Shown: piece after piece, positions 12,736 through 24,475 of the stretch | How positions within the stretch are numbered: position 1 is the stretch's first letter | How the letters are laid out: each line of letters begins with the position of its first letter | NCBI GenBank assembly: GCA_013398015.1 | Contig: VZRR01007589.1 | Location: 180,266-244,265 of the forward strand | DNA length: 64,000 bases | Direction: 5' to 3' | Source: Oreocharis arfaki | Lineage: Eukaryota > Chordata > Aves > Passeriformes > Paramythiidae | Notes under the pieces: model-generated | Seen by the model: the letters and a program-made list of their open reading frames with translations, nothing else | Database searches by the model: none | What the model was told of the DNA's origin: nothing | Translations under genes and position numbers: made by a program

Positions 12736-15700
12736 GGCTTTCCTCTTTATTCCTACAATAGACCTGGAAGCCAGAATCCTGAACTCCTGACTCAAAACTG
12801 CTGTGTCTGTGGTTCTATATTAATAAAGCTTCTAGGCATTGAAATGTTGTACATGTTGGTTCATGGCCTGCCAGTGGGATGCAAAGCACTTAGGTGTGTG
12901 CCCAGACTCCCTACATAGTCAGCACAGAGATACAGGCACCCCTGCACATCTCTCGATAATGATCAAAAGTGAAGCATTTACTTGTCTCTGCTGACTGTGC
13001 CGGGAGCCTTCATACTTCAGTGGAGCCATTCACTGGAGCACTCTCAGATGGAGCAGGGAGCCAGCTAACGGGAGGTCATGCACCAGATTGCGCCAGAAAA
13101 GGCATCTGGCTCGGAAGCGCACAGCAGCCACCCAGACCCCCTGGGAGCTGGGATGCAAGGCCAGCCTCAGAGAGCAGGCATCTGACTGGAGAGCAGGTGT
13201 ATGACTCAGAACTGCTCAGTACAGGGGTCTCAGATTTAGCTGAATAAAAAAACCCTCCACAATTCTAATTTGGGTTAGTTTGGTTTTCTTTTTAGTAAAG
13301 CTGATAGAATTTCTTAGAAACTCTATGAAGTATAAGTGGCCGAGACTTTGAGGCTACCCCCTTATCTCATGGATTCACAAAGCCATGTTCTTGCTCTCAA
13401 CGTTTCTGAGCTAATAGAATCATGAAGAATAATGAAGATAGCCTCTAAGTTTATGCATTTCTGTTTTGTTCAGTGTTTTGGGGCATGTTTCACAGAGTGT
13501 TGGAAAATACTGATAATGTTCAAGCAGTCACATTTCCCTCCTTTTCACCAGGTCAATCATATGCTGTTTAGCAAGTACTGGACACTGGAATCAGTAATCT
13601 GAAATTCTTCTGAACAGGTTCAATCTAGACAAAAATGAAATTTGCAGCCATCCAAAGATAAAAGGCAGGCTTTATTCAAATAAATCTAGTCTTCTCCAGC
13701 TGTACTTAAGCTAGATGATCCTTCAGCTTCTTAACTGGTAGTGTACCTCTTAGGACAAACTACTACTTCATACGTTTTTAAATAGAAAAAATATTTTATT
13801 TATTTTTGATAAGCTGCTAAAAACTAAAAAATATTATCCTAATTGTTTTGCAGTAATTAATTAAAATATTTTTAAGGTGAAAGTCCATTCCCTTTAGTCA
13901 CGCTGAATATTAAATTGCAATGCAAATAAAAGATTACAGATATATTATACAAACAGAGAAAAAAGATGCGGGCTGAAAAGATTGCGGGAAAGGTTGGAAT
14001 TGGAGCTAATTTAATATATATGCTTCATAAACCACATAATTTTTATTGTGAATTTGTAATATGGATAAAGGCTATGAAAAGAGTAAGAAACATTTTCAGA
14101 AATTTGAAGCTTACATTGTTTCACTTCTCATTGACTAAATTAAACCTTGTAACAGAATTTTTCTTTCCAGAATTGGATATATATTTTTTCATCTATCATT
14201 GGCCCATGACAGACCTACTTTTCATGGCGCCTTCTGTATTTCTGTAGGTCTCTTAAAGCTAAGAGAAGGATAGTACAGTATAATATCGCCTATATCTATT
14301 ATAAATAATCTGATAAAAAATGAAAGCCCAAAGTAATAACGGAGAGAGGTATTTCAGCATCAAAACTGCAGTGGCAGATTATGATTTACTTGCCTTACAA
14401 ATATTCCCATCTGCACTATATTTCTTTCTAGGTGTTTTAAATTCTAGGTGTTTAATATTCTGTTGCTTCAAACAAAATTCACATATCTTAAACTTCAGTC
14501 AAAATATTGTGGAACCACTTGTGATCTTATCTAGACCAGATAAAGTGAAACAATTAATGGTGTCTGATCAGAGAAACCTCCAATGTCATCGGAAGCTTTT
14601 AGAGAAACCTCCAATGTCATCGGAAGCTTTATCTCTACCTGCTCCTGGGCCATATGGAGATGTGGCTGTAGCTGCACTGTCATGTACATGGCTTCAGAAG
14701 AGCCTCTCTGAAGGTACCTCTTTTTTTCCCATTCTTTAAAAAGTTCCATATTACTCCCAATGTTTTTTAAACTTACCTGCCTCAGCCTTAAGAGTAGGCT
14801 TATTTTAGTCCTGTGCTGCTCCCATAAAAATTCTTTTTTAGATCCTTGCTGTTGTAATGCTTATCTTTTTTTTCTTCCTAATTTCAAGCCTAAATTTATT
14901 CATAGTTGGTTTATACCCATTTGTTCTCGTGTCAGCATGGCCTTTAGCTTAAACAGTTTTTTTCCCTGCCTGATATTTACATCCCTGAAATCCTTACAAA
15001 GAATGGGAGAGAAGACAGATGGCTATCACTTAACCTGTAATTTGTATTAATTATAATAATTAATCAGGGGTTTTTGAGTTCAATATGGTGTGATTCAGCA
15101 GAATTTGTCATCCTGCTATAATTTCTTATCAGGAAGGTTGATGAAAGATTTTGAGTTTGTAAATAAATCATATATCCTAGTAGTAAATGTTTGCTAACAA
15201 TACTTACTACTGAGCTGAACCACAACAATCCTACCAAGTGACAAAAATGATAAAGTCAGTGTCTGCAGAGCTATAAAGTCTGTTGAAAGGAAACCAAAAT
15301 GGCCCACAGAGGCTGCTTGCAAACAGTTACCACTAGGGGTTATTCAAGAAATCCTTTAAGGCTGTACCTGTGTTGCCACATTGACTTGGATTCTGAAGTA
15401 AAAATGTCCTAATTGTCCCCGTTATTGGTGTTCCGGCCCCAGGACGGAGCAGTTCCAGAGGGATGAATTGCAATCCTCGGAGACAGGGCAGAACAGAGGG
15501 GTGAGTGCCTGAGCCGCAGCTGGGCTATAGTGTTTTCCATCCACAGCACCAGATAACAGCCAGTCCAAAGCAGAACCTCCCACCTAGGCCTGTATGGTGG
15601 ATGTGTGGACCTCAGGACCACACACATTGCTCCACTTCTGTTTTAAATAGGTGGTAACTTAACCACAGCTCTGATTTTGCATCTGCTGAACTAGGTTTTC

Positions 15701-17035
15701 ATTTTCCTTATTTAACCTTGCACTCTGTCTAACTCCTTGGCTACTACCTTTAGCTGTTAGACACCCAGCCTGTATTATGAACACCAGTGTTGCCATGAAT
15801 GAGGGGTATTAAACTGCTCCACACAGAGAGAGCCCAACTCTAGCATGGGCACAGGTCCAGCATTCACAGGCCATGCCAGACCCTTCCCTTGCCACCACCA
15901 TGGTATTGAGTGGCTCCTTTTATATCAATGTGGATCTTATTCAAGTTCCAAGGGTCTATATTGTCTCTATTTTATTCTGTATAGAACCAAGTATTATTTT
16001 TTAAACATTGGAAAAGTACTTTGCACATATTTATACAGCACCAATAACAAGAAAATAAGAGCTAATAAGTCCTTGTCATTCCCAGGACTACAGCTATTCT
16101 CCAGACAGCTGGCCCAAGCATTTTTCCTAGTCTTCAGCCACCCGGATAAAAAAGCCAAGGTTGATTGTGCGTTCATTGTCCTTAAAACTTTTATAGCCAT
16201 TTAGGTTAAACATTTCTATGTCCTAGATGTGTTGATTTATTCATTACATTACTTCTGCTTTATGTCATCCTTCTTTCAGAGACACTGCAAGATGTTTTTA
16301 ACTTCTGCTTATCAAATGTGTAGAAAGTAGATGGAAGACCATGGGATTATCTTTGCTCCCATTTTCTGCTATCAGAGGGACATGGAATTTCTCTGTATGC
16401 CCTTTACTGTGGTTATATTCTGCTATCTGCCTGGATAAGATCAAAAACCTTCTGTGGTTTGGGAATTTAATATTAATTTCTACTCTTGTAATGACCTGGG
16501 AAATGTTTGATATTGAGAGATTAATCTCAATGTGACCTTTGAAATTTGTAAAATTTTACTTCTAAGGGAAGATATGTACCTACAAATTGTACTCTCTGTC
16601 GCTGAATGAAAAACACTACTTCCCTCACCCCGTTTCTGTTCTCTTGTTTCTCTGTGCTTTAATCTTATATGCAATTTTCTGCACAGACAAAGATGCACAT
16701 AGCGCTGCTGTTTGAGATACCGCAATAATAGCCTCCCTGTAGATATATTTTTGAGTAGTTGCATAGAAAAGGATTCAGTGCACCACTTCCTCAGGAAGCT
16801 TGCGATAAATTATGAATAGCTGCTATTCAGGCAGCACTGTTCGTTCCAGGCACTGAGTCAGTTAGGGATGGTGGAGTGGGAACTATAACAATTATGAAAT
16901 CTGCAGCTCTTTTCTGTTTGAATGCTTATATGAGGACTGAACTTGGATATATATTTGAATGGCTCCCTTTGCCATGCTTTTCTGTTTTGTTTTAGGTTTT
17001 TAAATGCGATTACCTTAAAAAAGGCAGAACATATC
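12736..17035. other. Unique-looking non-coding stretch
   Basis: No coding sequence recognised. Two GC-richer patches (about 12990-13215 and 15415-15620) stand out from the AT-rich background but show no domain or repeat I can name. It contains the 31-bp duplication at 14570-14631. Confidence 0.55.
14570..14631. repeat. Tandem duplication, 2 x 31 bp
   Basis: The unit that begins agagaaacctccaatgtcat and ends in ggaagcttt plus one base is repeated immediately (14570-14600 and 14601-14631). The only difference is the final base, t in the first unit and a in the second. It lies in non-coding DNA. Confidence 0.9.
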
Positions 17036-17086
17036 AAACCAAACCCAAACCAAAACCAAACCAAGCCAAGCCAAACCAAACCAAAC
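17036..17086. repeat. (CCAAA)n / (CCAAG)n microsatellite
   Basis: Imperfect pentanucleotide repeat of CCAAA with interspersed CCAAG units, about 10 units. The complement reads TTTGG/CTTGG and resembles the T/G-rich tract at 55.2 kb. Confidence 0.85.
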
Positions 17087-18804
17087 TGTGGAGGGAGTGT
17101 GGAGATTTGAAAACAAGAAGTTTGAATGCGAGTTTTGCAGTAGTTAAATAATTCTGACTTGGTAAGTTAAATGGGAAGAGATGGTGTGAGGAAACTGAGT
17201 GGCAGAGAAAGTTCCTGTCTACACCAAGTAGACACTAGGACACTCCTGTCAGGAAAATATAGACCCTTCTTTTCTACTACACCATTCATCACTCCTTTTA
17301 TGTGCATCCATTTTCTTACCTGGATTGTTGTCTCCAAAATTTCCAAACCTTTTTCTGTACAATCTCCTGCCCTTGCAATAGCTGTCCTGTTCCTCACTGC
17401 CCGTCTCTTCTCTGTGTATTTTTTGCTTAGAATAAAGTGTCTCTATGCTTCCACTTCTAATAAAGATTTTACTAATTTTCTGAACGTTGTGCTCATTTAC
17501 TTCTGGATTCTTAAGGCCTGGAGCTGTCTCAGGAGAGTGCATTCCCATCACCCAAAGGCCAGCTGGCTTCGGGAGGGCGAGGAGTACTCTGCTACTCTAT
17601 AGCAGTAATGGCTATCCCATAGGTCTTTACATATGTGGTGGACTTCGGGTGAGGCTCTTAACCTAGACTCACTTCGGTGGTCACTGAAATGTTTGCCCTG
17701 AGATGCAGGAATTTCCCTTGACTCCAGCTTGAGCGAGAGGAAGAGCAGGAGCACAACATGTAGCAGGGCGGGATAGACTCTGACTCAGCTTAGTTGGCTC
17801 AAGTCCTCGTCCTTCCTGTCATTAGCAAGGGAACTAATCTGACACAGATCTTTTGGAAAATTCTTTCCTTTACACTGGCCTACTGTGTGAGGTAATGTTA
17901 TGGTAGCAACCATCCAGCCAGGAGGCTGGGCCTTCTTGCCTCCACACAGGGCTTTGTTGGGCCAGGTAACTCACAGGGATCCTTGTGCCTCTTACACTGT
18001 TGTGCAATTAACCACATTATTCACACAGATAAGTTCAGGTTTTTTCGTCTGAATGATGTAATGCCTTAGCCTAGTCATGTAGTGTTGACATGCTCTACTC
18101 AAAAACTAGCAGCCTCATTTTTGGATGATTGATACAACAAAGCCTGAGGCAAATGGTCAGCATGGTCCTCTTGGCAGATGTGGCTTTGCAAACTCGAGAG
18201 GCAAGTAAGGCAAAGACTGCCATATCACATAAGGTTCTTGCAGAAATTGGTCTCTGCACAATTGGTTTCATGGTCCTTCCCAACGCAGTTGCTTGTTTAA
18301 GATTGGTCTTTGTCCAAAGAAAGTGGCAATACTGAGAGAACAAACTGGATAATTGCTTAGAGTAAGATCTTGTTCCCATCCTACTCCCAGCAGTATAAAA
18401 CCATCAACCTTACTAAGTTTTCCAGCAACAACTGACGAATATTGAGGGGCTTTGTTAGTGCTGGATTTTTTGATTTGTTTTGTCGTTTTGTTTTTTCTTC
18501 TGCATATCACAGAGACATCCCAAGAAGTCACATCCTATGTCAATCAAGTTGCCCAAGGCTCAAAGTCCGCCTACATGGCACCTTTGCCACCCAGACTGCT
18601 AACCTTCATAGTCTGTGGTCTATTGAAGAATTTGTCTTCATTTACCAGTGCTGTATTTTCAGTTTGTACAGAATCTGTGTCAAAGAAAATTTTCAATTTC
18701 ATTTTTTTCCCCATTAACTCCAACCACACAGATGAACGTGACCGTGAAGAGAAATGAACTGAAAAGAACTTACATTTTCTTCTGGAGATAAGTTTCCTGA
18801 AACA
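17087..18804. other. Non-coding stretch with LTR-like poly(A) signals
   Basis: No gene recognised. At about 17429-17470 there are two AATAAA signals about 30 bases apart, followed by tttactaattttctgaacg and a GC-richer tail to about 17620, the arrangement seen at the R/U5 end of an LTR. No matching U3 or target-site duplication was found, so no element is called. A 143-codon plus-strand frame crosses it (17171-17602) without any recognisable domain. Confidence 0.45.
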
Positions 18805-19385
18805 ATGACGTGGTGGATTCACTCTGGCTGACTATCAGGTGCCCACCAAAATGCTGTCTCAGACCCCCTCCTCAAAGGGTCAGGGGGCAAAAATCAGAAA
18901 AAAACTCTGGAGTCAGGATAAAGGCAGCTTAATAAGGAAAACCAAAGGCTGTGTTCAGAGGCAAAGGATAACAAAAATAGTTATTCTCTACTTCCCAACA
19001 GCAGGCAACGCCCAGATACTTCCTGGGAAGCAGGGCCTCATTATGTGTAGTGATTTCTTTGGGAGACAAACATCGTCATAATTAATGTCCCCCCTTCCTC
19101 CTATTTTTTTCTTAGCTTTTATTGCTGAGTGCAATATCATGAGGTGCGGAATATCCCTTTGGTCAATTTGGGTCAGCTGTCCCAGCCATGTCCACTATCA
19201 ATCTCCTGACCTACTCCATCCTACTGACTTTTTGTAAGGTTGGGGAGACAGCCTCAGTGGTGTGGGCCTCCTGCTCGCCAGCAGCCAAAATACTGGTGTG
19301 TCATTGACAGCTTCCAGCTACAAAGCACAGTGCTGTGAAGGATGCTGTGGGGGATGCTAACTCCATCCCAGGCAGACCCAATACC
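18805..19385 (-). mobile_element. ERV LTR, near full length (39-kb family)
   Basis: Reverse-complement copy of the same LTR family. From left to right on the plus strand it shows the following. The family 3' end comes first (tgacgtggtggattcactc, about 18805-18824). Next is the R/U5 block, with ggcagcttaataagg corresponding to the family's ATTAAA region. The acttcccaacagcaggcaac and gaagcagggcctcatta blocks follow, then cccccttcctcc, then agcttttattgctgag, which gives a TATA-like caataaaag on the element strand. The ggaatatccctttggtca ... gggtcagctgtccc block is next, and finally the 5' end (gctaactccatccca, about 19370-19385). It keeps the DR4-like pair at 19160-19175. No internal retroviral genes adjoin it, so it is a solo LTR. 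No clear target-site duplication was found. Confidence 0.75.
19160..19175 (+). promoter_or_regulatory. DR4 nuclear-receptor-type half-site pair in LTR
   Basis: tggtcaatttgggtca reads as TGGTCA, a four-base spacer, then GGGTCA. Two RGGTCA-like half-sites in direct orientation with spacing 4 match the type of element used by thyroid hormone receptor or LXR with RXR. The pair has the same position in the LTR as the pairs at 32160-32175 and 39208-39223. Binding is not shown. Confidence 0.4.
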
Positions 19386-22300
19386 GGTGGATCTACAAAT
19401 AATTATTTCCCCCTAAAATAATGACAATTTTTCATGGAGACATCATGGAGTGTAGCGAACATGATGAACACAGCGTTGTAGTTCTCATGATAAACTGGAG
19501 TGATACCTTATGCTTCAGAGAGGTTTTATACACCTGAAAATCATGGTACAGAGGAGAGATGCTTGTCTGTTGTTTTCTCCCTGTGCAGAGACCTCTCTTT
19601 GCTAAGAGGATGGTGTTAGCAGACAATCGAGCAGGATGCAATTCCCAAGCATGGAAACCCATCTCATGCCAGTGTAGAGACTCCAGGGTTTCTGATGCCT
19701 CTTCACAGGCCCAGAAGGTATTCTGTGGCAATAGTGTAGGGCACATAGGCAGTGTTTGAAAGCCACAGTGCATTAGGGTAACTCAGATGATGATCAGACC
19801 AATGCTTAGCATTTGAAGCACTCCCCTTCTGGTTTCAGATCCATTTTAAATAAGGGAAATGACGTTTATTTTCCATTAGTATGGTGAAAATCTTTGAGTC
19901 AAATGAAGCTTTTATCTATTAACAATCACTCATTGACGTACAAAGTTACAGCTCATTGCGCAGAATATGTCTTCTTATTATTTTTTGTTATCGATGCATT
20001 GGAAATGCTGCAGCTTCCTGTCCCAGTGCGTGTGCAGTCTAATACAAACAAGAATGTCTATTGAGCATGACTCATAAGGAAATCTGTGTTTGTAGTTTTG
20101 GGGAAAAAAGGCACTACACAAACCGAAATGAGTTGATATCCTGAGCAAGGAAACACACTGCACTGTGAGACTTCGGATTCAGTTCTTAACTGTGCCTCTG
20201 GGGACAATTGTAAGGCTTTGTGGAGGAGCGCAGAGCTGCCTGCAAGCTCTCTTTTCGATGTCTGGTTTCTGGTTTATCTGGTCCCAAGGCTGGCCCTTAC
20301 CACAGGTCTGTACAGCCTGACTTCACTCCCTCCTCCCTCACCATTACCAGCAGCCGCAGTGGCGCGAGTGCTTTCTGACAGAGGGACAGAGGGTTGCCCT
20401 GGCCTTGACTTTCTGATATTAACAACCAGAGCACAATGTGGGAGAGGTTGGGTTGGCGTTGAGCCACAGAAGTCCCTCTGCTCTTGGCTGTCCACCAGCA
20501 GAGAGCTGTTGTGTTCTCTTGGCACGGTGAGACAGCCTCCATGGCAATACACTCTCCCATAGGATGAGTGGAGATATTTTACTGAATTCCTTCCTCTGAA
20601 TTCATAGACATTAATGGAACAAAATGTCAGGCATTTCAGTGAGTTAATGTCCTTCCTCATGAAAGCAAAGTACTTGCTTGTTGGTAAACAGAGCCATGCC
20701 GTACTAGCTGTTATAAAATGATGAGCTGATCAAATTACAATGTTGGCAAGTTCTTTTTGTCATATAACTCACTGTGTGACTTCTTGGGGAGTAGTCAAGT
20801 CAGCACACCTATTTTCCCCCAAAATACTTCAAGAAATTAAAGTTTTCCACTTGTTGGGGAATTCAAGGATGTTATTTTTTTAAAACAAATTTTAAAAACT
20901 GTATTCACAGCACTTTTCAATATTGTATAACTTGCAAACATCACAAAATGTCTACAGGAATTAAGGAAATATTCTGCAAAGTGTCTGATTTTCTTCCTGC
21001 TTCAGTTTCATGCATTTCAAAAGAAAAGGATAGAAAAGAGAAGAAGAGGATGAAATCTGAATTACAGATGAAAAGGAAATTGTCCCAAATGAATGCTGCT
21101 ACATCAAGAATCTTGATGAGAACTGAGCTTCCTAGGGGGAATCAAGGAACCATCATTAGTTTAATTAAAATCTTTTATGTCTAACTAAAACTTTTCTTGG
21201 TTCATTTGCAATATTGCTAACACTGTTAGCAACACGTTTAGGGCTGATGTATGCAAACTTTCTGGTACCTACCACTTTTGCCTGCTGTTCTGCTCATCCA
21301 TCCTCTTCCCTCATCTTCCCACATCCCTCTCGAGAGAACAATGGAGGTTTTCAAGACATGGTCAGTGTCCCAAGTTGTTTGCAGGGAGGAGTGTGACACT
21401 GGCATTCCTCAGCCTGGGATCTTCTTGAAGTATCATTATATGCTATCTAAACGAAACCTTTTCCTCTCTTAACTCTAGTAATTCCCAATTTCATATTTTG
21501 CTTGCTTTTCTGTTCTGTGTTATTATCCTTTAAAAACATTTTACCAGACACACATGGCTGCACTCCTACAGTGCCAAGTAATTGGCCACTACCATTTGTG
21601 TTTGCAGTCCTGGGGTTTTGGTTATGTCTGTTGCTATACTACGCTGCATTTTCCTCCTAGGATCCTATTCTAGGCAGCTCACTCCACCAAGAATAGCTAA
21701 CTCTTGTCACTACCTCTTAGTTAGCAGTAGGCATTCATTGCACTGCACCATTGCACACAGCTAAACTAAAGCTAAAACAATTTAGGACACAGCTACGTGA
21801 CCTCTAGACAATCACTGTCACAGCTGTGACATGCCAAAATCAGCTCAGGACAACAGATTTGCAGACAAGTCCGGAGAAGTTGTATTGCTGGGTTAATACA
21901 AAGTCTGTGGCCTCTTACCAGTAGTGGCAAACTCATTTTTTCTCGACTACGTTGTGCAACTTTTGGTTAGGAAGTTCATGTGAGGGTGCTCTGAAAGTCA
22001 AGGATTTTTCTGAAGTACTACTTATGGAAGCATTAAATTACTCGAATAAGGATACACTAGTTCAGGAAAGAAGGGTCTAAACCTTGAAATTTTGTAAATA
22101 TACAGTGCTTTAATAAATTTATTCCTGTAAGGTTTAAATATTAAGAAACACTTACGGAGGGTGTGCTCAAAGAAAGGCTTAATCCTGTCCAAGCGTCAGC
22201 TGTTAAGCCAAAAGAGAGTATCTCATTACAACTGCTGATTGGAATTTTTATGGTCTAATCACTGACAGAAAACTTCATTATTACAGGCATAATAAATGAA

Positions 22301-24193
22301 CGTATTAATTGTCTGTCTCTTGACAAACTAAATTTAACCTTTAACCTAAATTTTAATTTCAGTGGTTGTCTAGACAATTTAATCTAATTTTGTGGTTTTT
22401 TCTAGATGTGTGAGCACCATTTGCCACAAATGAACATTTCCTTTGATTCTGCTTCTTTTGACATCTCTTTTTTTCTCTTTTGAGAATGTGCTAGGACATA
22501 ACTTCCAAGGTTTATCTAAACTTAGACAGACTTACAAAAACTCTGAGTGTATTAGCATTTCCACATCATCTTTAGCATGCTTCATATGCAATTTATGCAT
22601 TTTGTACTAACAGCAGTCTTTGACTCTCTAGTCAGTAGAATTTGGATTTTTGAGATATTGAATTAGGATTGCAAAGTACTCAGTATTTGTACCTATGAGC
22701 ATGGAAACCATAAAACAGTAAAAGCTCTGGGAGTCCTTGGGTATCCAAGATAGTGTGCCTTAACATGAGGAAGTCTTGCCAGTCTGATGCTGTTGAGGCC
22801 AAAATGAGTCCCCCACACAGGGCCACCAAGCCCAGGACATACAGTTATGAACGAAGTGCTCACTGAGCTATCCTGAGTAAATAATTCAGCATCCAGAGTC
22901 CACCTGGCAGCTTCAGGATTCTGAAATGGTGGTTTTGCAGGTGGATTTGTTTTCAAATATACACTTATAAAATGTCAGTAGAGGCAACATTCCTCTGAGG
23001 TCTCAGTAGCCCTCTAGGAAGGTTCTGTATGTAAAGACAACTCTGTTTCTTGAAAGGGTATTGGGAAATCACATTTTAATGAAACTGTATTGTTCCAGTT
23101 TTCTTGTTTCTGTGAGACCTTTGGGAACACTCCTTCAGAGTGTAATTGTCCTTAAACTTTTATGGATTGTTTCATGAGGCCATCAAGTATCCAGCTACAA
23201 CTGTTTTACACAACATGAGAAACTTTACTGAGCAAAGTTGCTTGTTCTGATAAATGTGACTTGTAAAAGCCCTGTTGTGAGACTGGCTGGTTGATCACTT
23301 TAGGAGCAATTCCTTGACTTCTTTGATGGGGAGGGGGCATGGTTGAAAAGGAAATTCATAGTGTTACTTGATGTCATCACCTTTTTTTTTTTTAAATACA
23401 TCAGTCGCATTTAATGACTTAGGGCAGATTCTTGAAAGTTTTCAAAAGTGGAGATTTATAGTACAATAAAATCACTCATGGATGAGCTTGCACCAAGCAT
23501 AGGCAAGATGATTTGTCTCTGACAATGTTTTAAAGTTTTTGTGTCAATATATCTTGTGTTGGTGGGATGAATTTGAGTGAATAATTAGCATGTCTTCTAT
23601 TTGATGACCTGCATTGCTGTACACACTTGGCTTGTACGTATTACTGTTCTGCTTAGGACTCTAATGGCTCGCCACAAAATAATGACTGGAAAATTACGAA
23701 GATAAAAATGTTTTGCTTTCACCACCTATGTACACAGATATAGCACCTCATGGATTTGAGCAGCAACCTGTGTGTCTCTCAATTTTCAGTATTAAATTAC
23801 CTGCATAATTACACTACCTGCCCTATCTATGCTGATCTTTGATTTTGACCTGTCCATTACAAGCAGTTTTATTTCTAAGGGCATATCAGTTCATATATGA
23901 AAAACAGGTTGCATGAGATAAACTTGAAAAACTGGAGTGCATTTTAAATGGGCAATAGACTTTGGCTGAGGAGAGTGTCCTGGTATTGACCAATCCAGAG
24001 TAAAGGAACAGTCTTGGTTTTCTTCTTAATGCTAAAATCCCTCACAGTAGCACTAGCGAATATTTTGGGTTTTTTCACTTTTAGCTAGCTAAATAAAGAG
24101 CTCCACTACATCTTATGCAATAATGATCCAGCATGGAGCACCTGAGTACATGTCTCAATGGTACTTGCTCACCTTATGCATACAATAGATAAA
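19386..24193. other. Unique-looking non-coding stretch
   Basis: No mobile element or gene recognised. A GC-richer patch at about 20220-20545 opens long overlapping frames on both strands (114 codons plus, 128 codons minus) with no recognisable domain. Low stop density in GC-rich DNA explains them. Confidence 0.55.
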
Positions 24194-24475
24194 ATCATAG
24201 AAATACAGAATCATAGAATTGTTGGGGTTGGAAAGGACCTTTAAAGGTCACATAGTTCCAACTTCCCTGCCTCGGGCAGAGACATCTCCAGCTAGGTCAG
24301 GTTGCCCTGTCCAACCTGAACTTGAATGTTTCCAGGGATGGGGCACCCACAACCTCTATGGACAACCTGTTCCAGTGTTTCACGACCCTTATTGCAAAAA
24401 ATTTCTTCCTTGTATCTAGTCCAAATCTACCCTCCTTTAGTTTAAAGTCATTACTGTCATGTCCCACTCCTAAGT
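24194..24475 (-). mobile_element. CR1 LINE, 5'-truncated, 3' end intact
   Basis: The CR1 tail is at the left: atcatag ... cagaatcatagaatt (24194-24220), then gttggggttggaaaggacct. The element therefore lies on the minus strand with its 3' end at 24194. The minus-strand frame at 24297-24491 encodes the end of CR1 ORF2. Its peptide includes FKLKEGRFGLDTRKKFF, then HWNRL and APSLETFKFRLD, the recognisable C-terminal signature of the CR1 reverse transcriptase. Similarity fades near 24475, where the copy is 5'-truncated, as is usual for CR1. Not functional. Confidence 0.92.

Noticed and set aside
12384..12761. 125-codon plus-strand frame
   Set aside because: It lies antisense over a decayed CR1 fragment.
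17171..17602. 143-codon frame with hydrophobic stretches as a membrane protein
   Set aside because: The hydrophobic residues come from T-rich DNA. It runs through the LTR-like poly(A) signals, and a minus-strand frame overlaps it.
20218..20660. Overlapping frames of 114 (plus) and 128 (minus) codons
   Set aside because: Both strands are open over the same GC-richer patch with no recognisable domain, as expected from low stop density.
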